From positions 2,742,001 to 2,806,000 of the forward strand of contig NC_019973.1 of assembly GCF_000230995.2 (NCBI RefSeq): DNA of 64,000 nt, read 5' to 3'. Source of the DNA: Mesorhizobium australicum WSM2073 (GTDB lineage Bacteria > Pseudomonadota > Alphaproteobacteria > Rhizobiales > Rhizobiaceae). A program made the translations under genes and the position numbers. Positions 54,722-61,419 of the stretch are shown here, one piece after another (position 1 is the first letter of the stretch; every line of letters starts with the position of its first letter). The notes under the pieces are model-generated. The model was given only the letters and a program-made list of their open reading frames with translations, had not been told where the DNA came from and made no database searches.

Positions 54722-55331
54722 TTATTGTACGGGCGTGGGCTTAAAGTGGTAGCCGACAAAATCATCAATAGGTCCCGTTAAGGCGTCGGCCTCTTGTCGA
54801 ATTTTCTCATCATCCCAGTTCCACCAAGCAATGGCCAGCATCTTGGCAATGATCTCATTGGGGAAGCGGTATCGGATGATCTCGGCGGGCGTTCCCCCAA
54901 CGATGGCATAGGGCGGGACATTCTTGACCACAGTCGCATGCGCAGCGACGACGGCACCGTCGCCGATAGTCACTCCTGGTAGAATGAGTGCTCTTCTGCC
55001 GACCCAGACATCGTTGCCGAATCTTGATGCCGCCCTTGCCGCCATGTCCTCCAGGGTTAGGCTTTCCAAGCATTTTTTCATGGATGTAGCAGGTCGTCGC
55101 GCAATCTGTTGGATGATTGCCGCTGCACACGAAGACCGTTTCATCGGCAATTGAACAGAATGACCCAATGCGGAAGGGGGCGTCTGGTTCGCACCCAAAA
55201 ATCTTTCTGCCGTCCTCGATCCCGCCAGTCCAACGCCCGACTTCAGCATGCTTCGGCAATGGATGGCGTCTCTTCCGCAGCCAGATAGTCAATCTTGACA
55301 TCAGTGGTGTTCTTTCCCCCTGAAAACCCAC
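54722..55331 (-). pseudogene. Hexapeptide acetyltransferase (Vat/CatB type), frameshifted
   Basis: The first frame reads [40 protein letters not shown] and [20 protein letters not shown] up to about GGIKI. One extra base near 55021 shifts it, and the second frame continues [40 protein letters not shown] and [20 protein letters not shown] to a natural end. The pair forms a complete left-handed beta-helix acetyltransferase of about 200 residues (xenobiotic or sugar O-acetyltransferase). It has a GGTPA motif and a catalytic His (SGNHPTD). Non-functional as read. Confidence 0.85.
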
Positions 55332-55370
55332 CTCATCGTTTTACCTGTCCTCACAGAATGGTCTCAGATC

Positions 55371-55726
55371 ATGACAAAATATTTCGTTGACGCAAATGCG
55401 CGTACACAGGCGCCTTCGACGGTGCGGAGCCGCCGCCTGATGCCGTTGAAGTTTCTTCAGCGCAGACGACGCACGCCAGACATGGGACGGTACATCATGG
55501 AGTGCCGTGCCGGCAGTGCACCAAACAGTACCGAAATCCACTATCCAGGCCCGCATCATCGACGCCGGAAAGATGGGTGACGCATAAGCGGCACTGACGG
55601 CGAACCCGGTCTATTTCGCCCGCTGGTTCGCGCCGGACCACCCATCCGTCTATTGCGACGATCCCGACGCGTTGGCCTCGTCCAGGCCCTGGGCCTCGAC
55701 CCGTCCGTCATCCTCGCGCCCTAAGC
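55371..55726 (+). pseudogene. Phage-related hypothetical gene, decayed
   Basis: Starts MTKYFVDANA, then in other frames GAFDGAEPPPDAVEVSSA, TIQARIIDAGKMGDA (followed by an in-frame TAA), AALTANPVYFARWFAPDHPS and VYCDDPDALA. The pieces are in a sensible order, resembling small proteins found beside tail or lysis genes of rhizobial prophages. At least three lesions. It directly precedes an endolysin-type gene. Confidence 0.55.
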
Positions 55727-55754
55727 AATCCCACACTCCACCGAGGGAAACACC

Positions 55755-56246
55755 ATGGAGCCCAATTTCAGGGGCGCTGCCAAGCGCCTTGACGAATTTA
55801 ATTTGCCCAAGCTCGGCGCAACCATCGGAGTAGGAGAGGACGAAATTCATGCTTTGCTAGACGTTGAAACACGCGGTCAAGGGTTCGATAGCCAGGGGCG
55901 GCCCATCATCCTTTTCGAGCCGCACGTCTTCTATCGCAATCTGGCACCGGGCGCGCGTTTCTTGGCGGTAAAGCAGGGGCTGGCGTATCCAAAATGGGGT
56001 GACAAGCCATATCCGGCCGACAGCTATCCCATACCCCAACTCGAATTCGAACACGTGCTGGGTTGGAATGATTGGAACGAAACCCAAGACGTCTATCAGC
56101 GTGAGCGGGGCGCCTACCAACATTCCATATCTTGGGCCGAGCAAGGCTGTAGAAAGAAGGCCGAGCAGAGCCGGAACCACAAACACGACCACATTTACAT
56201 AGTTCATTTCCGCGCCCGTCTGCTCGCGTGCGGACGCTACCCGTGA
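55755..56246 (+). pseudogene. N-acetylmuramidase-type endolysin, truncated
   Basis: The first 95 residues (MEPNFRGAAKRLDEFNLPKL, IHALLDVETRGQGFDSQGRP, IILFEPHVFYRNLAPG, KQGLAYPKWGDKPYPADSYP) match the start of phage N-acetylmuramidases. The Glu of the VETRG segment is in the catalytic position. After DSYP the expected ASWGLGQIMG-type half is missing and an unrelated 65-residue tail follows. It would digest peptidoglycan if whole; as it stands it is probably inactive. It is a relic of a lysis cassette. Confidence 0.65.
55857..56207 (-). CDS. Possible small membrane protein opposite the endolysin tail
   Basis: A minus-strand frame begins MNYVNVVVFVVPALLGLLST followed by ALLGPRYGMLVGAPLTLIDV and LGFVPIIPTQHVFEFELGYG, i.e. 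one or two membrane helices. Only the first 65-75 residues look real; the remainder is antisense to conserved endolysin sequence. It overlaps exactly the part where the endolysin homology is lost, so a small membrane gene or relic may have replaced that half. Weak support. Confidence 0.3.
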   Translation of the reverse strand: MNYVNVVVFVVPALLGLLSTALLGPRYGMLVGAPLTLIDVLGFVPIIPTQHVFEFELGYGIAVGRIWLVTPFWIRQPLLYRQETRARCQIAIEDVRLEKDDGPPLAIEPLTACFNV

Positions 56247-56289
56247 CCTTTCATTCTAGCAAGGGCGCCGCAAACACCGAAGACAATGC

Positions 56290-56318
56290 CCCGTTGCCGA
56301 AAGGTGGCGGGCTTTTTT
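56290..56318 (+). terminator. Rho-independent terminator
   Basis: A nine-pair stem (CCCGTTGCC with GGTGGCGGG, two G-T wobbles plus one T-G) closed by a GAAA loop and followed at once by CTTTTTT. It ends the endolysin-region transcript and insulates the RiPP-like cluster downstream. Confidence 0.75.
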
Positions 56319-56414
56319 GCTTTTCGCTGGAACAGCCTAATCGAATGCAAGTTTGGGCCGACGCAGCGCACTCCAACGTTCCTTCGCGCTGCTGGCCAAG
56401 GGCAAACTTGGTCG

Positions 56415-56444
56415 GCCCGCGCTTTTCTGCCGAGGGGCGCGGGC
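56415..56444. other. Perfect 8-bp GC hairpin before the first precursor promoter
   Basis: GCCCGCGC and GCGCGGGC pair perfectly across a 14-base loop. It lies seven bases before the TTGACA box of the first small peptide gene and could be a terminator relic or a control element. A weak T-containing stretch (TTCTGGTT) follows. Confidence 0.4.
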
Positions 56445-56450
56445 TTCTGG

Positions 56451-56479
56451 TTGACAACACTCGCTTGCGCAAGGCAATT
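56451..56479 (+). promoter_or_regulatory. Promoter of RiPP-like gene 1
   Basis: TTGACA (56451-56456), 17 bases, then GCAATT (56474-56479). The same TTGACA-N17-GCA(A/C)TT arrangement is found before gene 2, with similar distance to the start codon (63 and 61 bases) and a shared CCGAGGGTAAAGCGAGG leader. A perfect -35 with a weak -10 is common in this group of bacteria. Confidence 0.65.
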
Positions 56480-56513
56480 TCGCCGCCGAGGGTAAAGCGA
56501 GGGGAACACCCAC

Positions 56514-56615
56514 ATGAAGAAGACCTATTATAAGCCTGTTCTCACCAAGCGTGAACGTCTCTCGGCAGTCACGGCGATCGGCCCCGGCCCTTCCGTGCCG
56601 GTGCTAAAAGAATAG
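56514..56615 (+). CDS. RiPP-like precursor peptide 1
   Basis: Peptide of 33 residues: MKKTYYKPVLTKRERLSAVT, then AIGPGPSVPVLKE. The leader has Tyr5, Pro8, Leu10 and Thr20, the spacing of lasso-peptide leaders (Tyr -17, Pro -14, Leu -12, Thr -2 if cleavage follows Ala21). The predicted core IGPGPSVPVLKE has no Gly1 and no Asp/Glu at positions 7-9, so it cannot form the usual lasso ring. It is preceded by GCGAGGGGA. The fold, modification and partner enzymes are unknown; no maturation genes are adjacent. Confidence 0.7.
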   Translation: MKKTYYKPVLTKRERLSAVTAIGPGPSVPVLKE

Positions 56616-56647
56616 ATCAGCTTGCCCCGAACAGGGCATGCTTGCTG

Positions 56648-56676
56648 TTGACAGACAGCACGGACGCAAGGCACTT
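56648..56676 (+). promoter_or_regulatory. Promoter of RiPP-like gene 2
   Basis: TTGACA (56648-56653), 17 bases, GCACTT (56671-56676). It is a near copy of the promoter and leader of gene 1, including CCGAGGGTAAAGCGAGG. The duplicated unit therefore includes promoter, leader RNA and the start of the peptide. Confidence 0.65.
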
Positions 56677-56708
56677 TCCCTCCCGAGGGTAAAGCGAGGA
56701 GCACCACT

Positions 56709-56807
56709 GTGAAGAAGACATACGAAAAGCCAGAACTGAAAAAGCGCGAGCGCCTGGGCAGCATCGCAGCCCAGGTGGTCATCGTATCCGGCCTGAGCAA
56801 GACGTGA
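56709..56807 (+). CDS. RiPP-like precursor peptide 2
   Basis: Peptide of 32 residues with a GTG start: MKKTYEKPELKKRERLGSIA, then AQVVIVSGLSKT. The leader keeps Tyr5, Pro8 and Leu10 and the KRERL segment, but the penultimate Thr is Ala20 and the C-terminal part differs completely from peptides 1 and 3. It has its own promoter copy and GCGAGGAG site. Gene 3 starts eight bases after its stop, so the two are probably on one transcript. Confidence 0.65.
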   Translation: MKKTYEKPELKKRERLGSIAAQVVIVSGLSKT

Positions 56808-56815
56808 TCTGCGCG

Positions 56816-56920
56816 ATGAAAACTTACGAGAAGCCCGTTCTGACCAAGCGCGAACGACTTTCGTTTGTAACGGCTGGCCCCGGTCCATCGGTACCGCCGC
56901 CACCGCCACCGGTCCCCTGA
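56816..56920 (+). CDS. RiPP-like precursor peptide 3 (proline tail)
   Basis: Peptide of 34 residues: MKTYEKPVLTKRERLSFVTA, then GPGPSVPPPPPPVP. Tyr4, Pro7, Leu9 and Thr19 keep the lasso-leader spacing. The predicted core begins with Gly, as lasso cores do, but consists almost only of Pro, Gly, Val and Ser with no acidic acceptor. Peptides 1 and 3 share GPGPSVP at the start of the core. The gene is followed by a strong terminator. Confidence 0.68.
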   Translation: MKTYEKPVLTKRERLSFVTAGPGPSVPPPPPPVP

Positions 56921-56941
56921 GATCAGCCGAATGTGTTCAAG

Positions 56942-56969
56942 ACCCGCTGGCTCACGCCGGCGGGTTTTT
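56942..56969. terminator. Bidirectional-type terminator after the peptide cluster
   Basis: Ten-pair stem ACCCGCTGGC with GCCGGCGGGT (one T-G wobble), TCAC loop, then TTTTT. It ends the precursor cluster on the plus strand and lies at the 3' end of the zinc-ribbon gene on the minus strand. Confidence 0.8.
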
Positions 56970-57185
56970 CTCATTCCGCTTTGGAAATTCGATCACCTTC
57001 GCCTCAGGATCCGGCTCCAGCGGTTCATGACCAGGACGTTCATGCCAGAAGACTTGCCGCAGATCGCGTTGATCGACCCGCTGACCGCAGTGCGGGCAGT
57101 TGTAGTAGTGAAGATGCTCTTCAATGTGCTGCCCTCCATGCAGTTTGCCGGGAACCGGAGGGCCAAGGTCAGATAGCTTTGTCAT
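56952..57185 (-). CDS. Small zinc-ribbon-like protein
   Basis: Protein of 77 residues from MTKLSDLGPPVPGKLHGGQH. It contains HYYNCPHCGQRVDQRDLRQV and FWHERPGHEPL; the Cys-x2-Cys with the later His residues could bind one zinc. Acidic/basic tail KVIEFPKRNEKNPPA. Function unknown. Divergent from the 57250 gene; no convincing ribosome site, so the start is uncertain. Confidence 0.55.
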   Translation of the reverse strand: MTKLSDLGPPVPGKLHGGQHIEEHLHYYNCPHCGQRVDQRDLRQVFWHERPGHEPLEPDPEAKVIEFPKRNEKNPPA

Positions 57186-57249
57186 GCGGGTGGCAACATC
57201 CGGCCGTGCTAAATGTTCCGGAACTATTTTAGCTAAAGCTAATTGAATC

Positions 57250-57486
57250 GTGGTTGCGGAACAATCGCGGGGAGATCGGGTGCCGCAGTATCGGGTTGAG
57301 GTCATGGCCGCCGGATCGGCTATGTCATCGAGCATAGTCACAGCACAGTTGCCTTTCAAAGCGGCGGAGGCACAGGTTGGGATGCCTGTCACGTTCCGGC
57401 GCCAGGAAGAAAACCGGCTACGTGTCACGGAGTTGAAGGGCGAGAAGCGGACCTTCGCTTACATTGTTCGGATGAGGGCCACATGA
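57250..57486 (+). CDS. Small hypothetical protein coupled to DUF768 gene
   Basis: Frame of 78 residues with a GTG start (VAEQSRGDRVPQYRVEVMAA); a later ATG at 57304 is possible. It continues TAQLPFKAAEAQVGMPVTFR and ENRLRVTELKGEKRTFAYIV. No family recognised. Its TGA overlaps the ATG at 57483 (ATGA), which supports both reading frames. Confidence 0.5.
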   Translation: MVAEQSRGDRVPQYRVEVMAAGSAMSSSIVTAQLPFKAAEAQVGMPVTFRRQEENRLRVTELKGEKRTFAYIVRMRAT

Positions 57487-57704
57487 GCACACGCGGCACC
57501 AATTTCCTCGACCGGTGAATGGCAGAGCATCTGCCGAATGCGATCACGGACGATCCGATCGCGGCGAGCGACCTCGCCAACGAGGCGATGCGAGCGGCCG
57601 AGCGCGACGGCATCGACCCGGCGGAGATCACCGACGAAGTCGGCAGCGCCTTCGAAGTCATTCTGAAGGCGATGCAGCACCGCGATGCCAGCTTGGCCGA
57701 TTGA
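57483..57704 (+). pseudogene. DUF768 protein gene interrupted by in-frame TGA
   Basis: From 57483 the frame reads MSTRGTNFLDR, then TGA, then MAEHLPNAITDDPIAASDLA, NEAMRAAERDGIDPAEITDE and VGSAFEVILKAMQHRD. DUF768 proteins normally begin MSTRGTNFLD-x-W, so the TGA stands where TGG (Trp) is expected. The ATG directly after the stop could restart translation and give a 61-residue protein without the conserved N-terminus. The family is small, of unknown function, and known to me mainly from Mesorhizobium. Confidence 0.78.
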
Positions 57705-57784
57705 CGATAGGGCTTGCCAACTATTCAAAGAAGGGGAATATAATCCTCCCTGTTGCGGCGAACCCCCTAAAACGGAGTTTGCCA

Positions 57785-58033
57785 ATGGCTAGGTCCAAAC
57801 CATCAAAACAGCTTTCCCAGGCTGAAATCGAGCGCTTTCTCATGGCGGCGGAAGCGCTGCACAAAAGCATCATAAAGCCGTTTATATCGCCACACTGCGA
57901 CCATTACCGCGCGACGCGCACCCTGCATGATGCGCTGTTGAAGTCCGTGCGGGAAGTGACGGGGAAGGAAGTCGAGTTCATCCAGTGGAATACCACCGGG
58001 CCTGTGCGGCCTGCGCCTTCCTCAAGCGATTGA
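57785..58033 (+). CDS. Small hypothetical protein
   Basis: Protein of 82 residues, MARSKPSKQLSQAEIERFLM through AAEALHKSIIKPFISPHCDH and ALLKSVREVTGKEVEFIQWN. Mostly helical and basic at the N-terminus. Family not recognised. It is on the same strand as the DUF768 gene, 80 bases later. Confidence 0.55.
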   Translation: MARSKPSKQLSQAEIERFLMAAEALHKSIIKPFISPHCDHYRATRTLHDALLKSVREVTGKEVEFIQWNTTGPVRPAPSSSD

Positions 58034-58075
58034 TGTGGACGGCCCAGTTGCCGGGGGTGTGCTTGGCCTGGGGCC
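58022..58075. repeat. Direct repeat, copy 1
   Basis: A segment beginning TCAAGCGATTGATGTGGACG and ending near GTGTGCTTGGCCTGG closely matches 58496-58551. Both copies follow a small gene or frame end in the same orientation. Confidence 0.6.
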
Positions 58076-58806
58076 GGCAACCGAGGAGATCACCCCTAAG
58101 CCATGAAGCGCTAACGGGCTCGGCGCAGTCGGCGACACAGCCTGTGATAGATTGGCGAGCTATGGAGGTCTCGGGCTGCGTGCGTGAATAGCAGGACGAC
58201 AAAAAGAACCACCACTGCGGATGCGAACCCGGTAACGAGAGCCATCCGCGCAAACGTCGCTGACGTCGGGATGTTCCTTACGAATCAGTAAGTCGTTGAT
58301 CCGTGCAAAGGCGGCTAACCATCGGGGCCGGGTGCGAACAGCACATTTGCAGCCCGGTGGGCCTCCACCACCGAAACTAAAGGGCCGCTGCCCGCTCACC
58401 AGTAGGCAGAGGGTTTTACTAGCCGCCACTGTATGTCCCGCCGCCACCTCGCTTTCAGCCTCACACCAGCGCCGCGCGCGACCATCTCGCCTTTGTCAAG
58501 CAATTGATGTGGGCGGCCCGGCTGCCGGGGGTATACTTAGGGCTTTGGGGGCCGCCAGCCGGGCCATGCCGGCGATCCCCCACCGGCAGAAAGGGATCAT
58601 GGCTTAGTATTAGCATGAGTGCAAATACGAGCGGATCAACCCGCTACGGCGTGACCTATAGCGATTCCTAGGCCGATTGCGAAGCGAACCGATCGGCCGA
58701 CGCGTCTTTGCCGTCATGGCGGAGGCTGTCAGCAATCGGGAGGGTGGCGCGATTGAATAGCCGTCCCGACGTAGACTCTTGCTTTTCGGGTCCCTATCTC
58801 TGGTGC
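58034..58806. other. Non-coding stretch with repeat
   Basis: No convincing gene. It contains most of repeat copy 1 and all of copy 2, with overlapping chance frames between them. The last 190 bases precede the HMCES-type gene and may include its promoter. Confidence 0.45.
58496..58551. repeat. Direct repeat, copy 2
   Basis: Starts TCAAGCAATTGATGTGGGCG and continues GCTGCCGGGGGTATACTT; over 80 percent of positions match copy 1 by eye. The spacing of about 470 bases suggests duplication of a small gene end with later decay of the second copy. Confidence 0.55.
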
Positions 58807-59526
58807 ATGTGCGGACGCGTTTTCGTAAAGACCACAATCCCCGACATGGTTCGTCGGTTCGAATTCGCCCACCCTGGCGAGGTCGAACGGCTGGGCAACA
58901 GCTTCCCGCTGTGGGACGGTGCGCCAAGCCTGACCTATCCGATCATCATTCGTGAAGAGCTCTCGACCAGCATGGCCGGATTCGTCTCGGCGCGCTGGGG
59001 ACTGGTCCCCGGTTGGGCTCGGGATGGTGGCGGGCGGCCGCCACCTGTCAACGCCTGCTGCGAGACCATCGCCAGCAATGGCTTGTTCCGCAAGGCTTAC
59101 AATGCGCGCCGCTGCCTGGTGCCGGTCGACGGCTATTTCGAATGGCAGAAGCTGGACGCGTCGGGGAAGAAAAAGCAGCCCTACGCCATCGCGATGAAGT
59201 CTGATGAGCCCTTCGCCATGACGGGCATCTGGGAAGAGTATGCCGACAAGGTCACCGGCGAACTTGTGCGGACCTTTGCCATTGCCACCTGCGAACCGAA
59301 TTCGCTCATGGCGACCATCCACGACCGCATGCCGGTGATCCTGGCGCCGGCCGACTACATGCGCTGGCTTGGGCCGGAGCAAGACCCTCGCGACCTGATG
59401 AAGCCTTTTCCGTCCGATCTGATGAAAATGTGGCCGATCGACAGCAAGGTGGGTTCGCCGCGCAACAACACCCCCGATATCATCGACGAGATCGGTCGCG
59501 GGCCTACTGATCTGTTCGACGTATAG
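58807..59526 (+). CDS. HMCES/YedK-type DNA-protein crosslink protein (SRAP)
   Basis: Protein of 239 residues that shields abasic sites in single-stranded DNA by forming a thiazolidine link through its N-terminal Cys. The start must be the ATG at 58807, because the protein then begins MCGR with Cys2 free after Met removal. An upstream in-frame Met would destroy this. Other active-site residues are visible: Asn82 (PPVNACCETI), Glu112 (DGYFEWQK) and His172 (IHDRMPVIL). Acts in the cytosol in DNA damage tolerance. Confidence 0.93.
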   Translation: MCGRVFVKTTIPDMVRRFEFAHPGEVERLGNSFPLWDGAPSLTYPIIIREELSTSMAGFVSARWGLVPGWARDGGGRPPPVNACCETIASNGLFRKAYNARRCLVPVDGYFEWQKLDASGKKKQPYAIAMKSDEPFAMTGIWEEYADKVTGELVRTFAIATCEPNSLMATIHDRMPVILAPADYMRWLGPEQDPRDLMKPFPSDLMKMWPIDSKVGSPRNNTPDIIDEIGRGPTDLFDV

Positions 59527-59770
59527 TTTCCGGACTTTGTAGGCCGCTGCCACGACACATAGGGCATCTGATCGTAGACCCTTTGCACCCGGCTCGGTGC
59601 ACTCCGCGCGGGCAACAAGTGCCGTTTGAGCTCAGCCACTTCGCGCATTGAAAAACCTTGCCGGCGCCGAGACATTGCCGGCACCCGAACTTCCTAAATC
59701 CTGCCAAGCACCACCTGCCCGCCTACCCTGAGACGGCAAGAACGTCAGCGGCATAGAATAGTTTCACCGG

Positions 59771-59977
59771 CTAATCGAGGTTCGAGATTTTCCCCTTCGT
59801 GAGGTGCGTCTCGATCTTGCTGAGCGCCTGCCGAATGACTTCGACCGCCTGCAGATTGAGTGCGAAGTCGAAATTACCTTCCGCCGTCTCGAAAATCAGG
59901 ACGCCGATCTTCGTTGCGTCGTCCCCCAGCATGCCAATGCCAATTCCTGTGGGCATATACGGTGGTCTATCTACCAT
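59771..59977 (-). CDS. Small hypothetical protein
   Basis: Protein of 68 residues beginning MVDRPPYMPTGIGIGMLGDD, then IGVLIFETAEGNFDFALNLQ and VIRQALSKIETHLTKGKIS. A strong GAAGGAGG site seven bases before the ATG supports translation. It is cytosolic. Family not recognised. Confidence 0.65.
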   Translation of the reverse strand: MVDRPPYMPTGIGIGMLGDDATKIGVLIFETAEGNFDFALNLQAVEVIRQALSKIETHLTKGKISNLD

Positions 59978-59999
59978 GGGTTTCCTCCTTCAGAGATAG

Positions 60000-60285
60000 C
60001 GTTCGCCATCATCCCGGTGCTCGAAGCAGAACCAATGCGGCTCTTGGCGATGCCGAGCAAAGCCGAATCCTCCGTGCTTCGCGCAACCCGTGTGCTCGCA
60101 CAGGTGCCCTAGCACTCTGGCGCGCTCGCGCGGCACGGGCGTTATGCGTCGGGAAGCCTGATTGGTTCGTCGCTCATCTGCGGAAAGATTCCATAAGACC
60201 GCTTGACGGGCAAGAAATTTGTTCCTTTTCTGTTCTCGTGGCGCACGACCCGATCGACACGCTGGGGAAGGCGACCCGGCACAAT
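60000..60285. other. Upstream region of the small-protein gene at 59771
   Basis: Nothing convincing; presumably holds the minus-strand promoter of the 68-residue protein. Overlapping frames on both strands look like chance. Confidence 0.35.
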
Positions 60286-60525
60286 ATGCTTGTGAAGGTG
60301 GAATGCAGTTGCGGCAACGTCCGTTACTGCAGATCGGCCGATCTCATGATGGTCTATGGCGGCGGCGCTGATCCGTTGAAGCTGAAATTCGACTGCAACC
60401 GGTGAATCGATCAAGATTACGCTCCACAAGCTCGCTGCCATCGGAGTAGCTGCCCAGATCGAATGGGCGAAGGGTGTCTCGGAACCGCCTTCCCAATTTG
60501 TGTCAATTGTGAACGTCAATACGTA
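60286..60525 (+). pseudogene. Small Cys-containing protein, broken
   Basis: The frame MLVKVECSCGNVRYCRSADL through GADPLKLKFDCNR looks like a small zinc-ribbon-type protein (CSCGNVRYC and a Cys near the break). It stops at a TGA, while a shifted frame goes on KITLHKLAAIGVAAQIEWAK GVSEPPSQFVS. One or two lost bases at about 60403 would join them. Confidence 0.4.
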
Positions 60526-60555
60526 GCGGGCTGCATCTTGCCCGAAGGCGCCAGC

Positions 60556-61419
60556 TCAAAAGACGAAATGCGTGCGCCTAAGCCCGGTTTTTACCGGTTG
60601 GCTCGTCAAACCTTCCCCACCTGCTGGAATGTCCAGTATCGATTGGAACCTCCCGAGCTGCTCCGGGAAATCCCGCGCAAGGTGTCTGACCACCCGTGCA
60701 TTTTCCATCAGACGGTCGAGATAGAGCCTTGCCGCCATCAACTCCAGCGCCCAGGTGCCACGAAGGCTTGCGCAGTACAGAAATTCTTCGTTCAGCAAAT
60801 CAAACTCAGTTTCCATGGCGGCCAGCTGATCGGCTGTCACCCCGACAAACTTCTTTCTCGGCACGGAGGGATCCGCCAACTGCGACGCCGGAGTGAGCGT
60901 TGAGAGGAGTTGCGCATAGTGGAAGCCCATCCTCTTCAGGGCGATCATGAGCCTTGCCGCATTGAACTGCCTTTCCGGAACCATCTTGCGCAAGGACGCG
61001 AAGACCTGCGGAGGCACATTCCAATCCTGCAAAAGATCGAGAGCCTCGGGAGAAACTCCATTGACCAACGGCCTTGGCGCTGAACTGTCCGCGAGCAGGT
61101 TCAAAGTAGGCCCTTCGGTTAGGGCCTTCGGCACAGAGGCCAGGCTTTCGGCCGATAGCAGGCGACGGAACGATTCCTGCTTAATCGGATGTCGAAACAC
61201 CTCTGTGATCGTCTCCAACAGATGCCGAGAGATACTCGCTTCGGCGATCATGTCCCGCGTTCTTTGGCATTCAGCCTGATAGGTTTTGCACAGCCATGGA
61301 CCGGTGAACCATCTGTTGGGCTCATGCATCTTTTCCAAAAGCGCTGCGTGTCTTGTGCGGTTATTTTGCAAAATGTGGTCGGCGGCTTCCAAGCCTAAAA
61401 CTACGCGGCGCACCTTCAT
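60556..61419 (-). CDS. RepB C-terminal-domain-type protein, partner of recombinase
   Basis: Protein of 287 residues, resembling the C-terminal RepB domain of plasmid partition proteins: PKALTEGPTLNLLADSS, GVSPEALDLLQDWNVPPQVF, RKMVPERQFNAARLMIALKR and GVTADQLAAMETEFDLLNEE. The ParB nuclease and helix-turn-helix domains are absent; the N-terminal 100 residues are of unknown type. It overlaps the large serine recombinase gene by four bases (ATGA). It may therefore bind the recombinase or its sites; that is inferred from coupling. Confidence 0.72.
   Translation of the reverse strand: MKVRRVVLGLEAADHILQNNRTRHAALLEKMHEPNRWFTGPWLCKTYQAECQRTRDMIAEASISRHLLETITEVFRHPIKQESFRRLLSAESLASVPKALTEGPTLNLLADSSAPRPLVNGVSPEALDLLQDWNVPPQVFASLRKMVPERQFNAARLMIALKRMGFHYAQLLSTLTPASQLADPSVPRKKFVGVTADQLAAMETEFDLLNEEFLYCASLRGTWALELMAARLYLDRLMENARVVRHLARDFPEQLGRFQSILDIPAGGEGLTSQPVKTGLRRTHFVF

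Noticed and set aside
56514..56920. Genuine lasso-peptide cluster
   Set aside because: Leader spacing fits, but no core has an acidic ring acceptor and no lasso protease or cyclase genes are adjacent; kept only as RiPP-like precursors.
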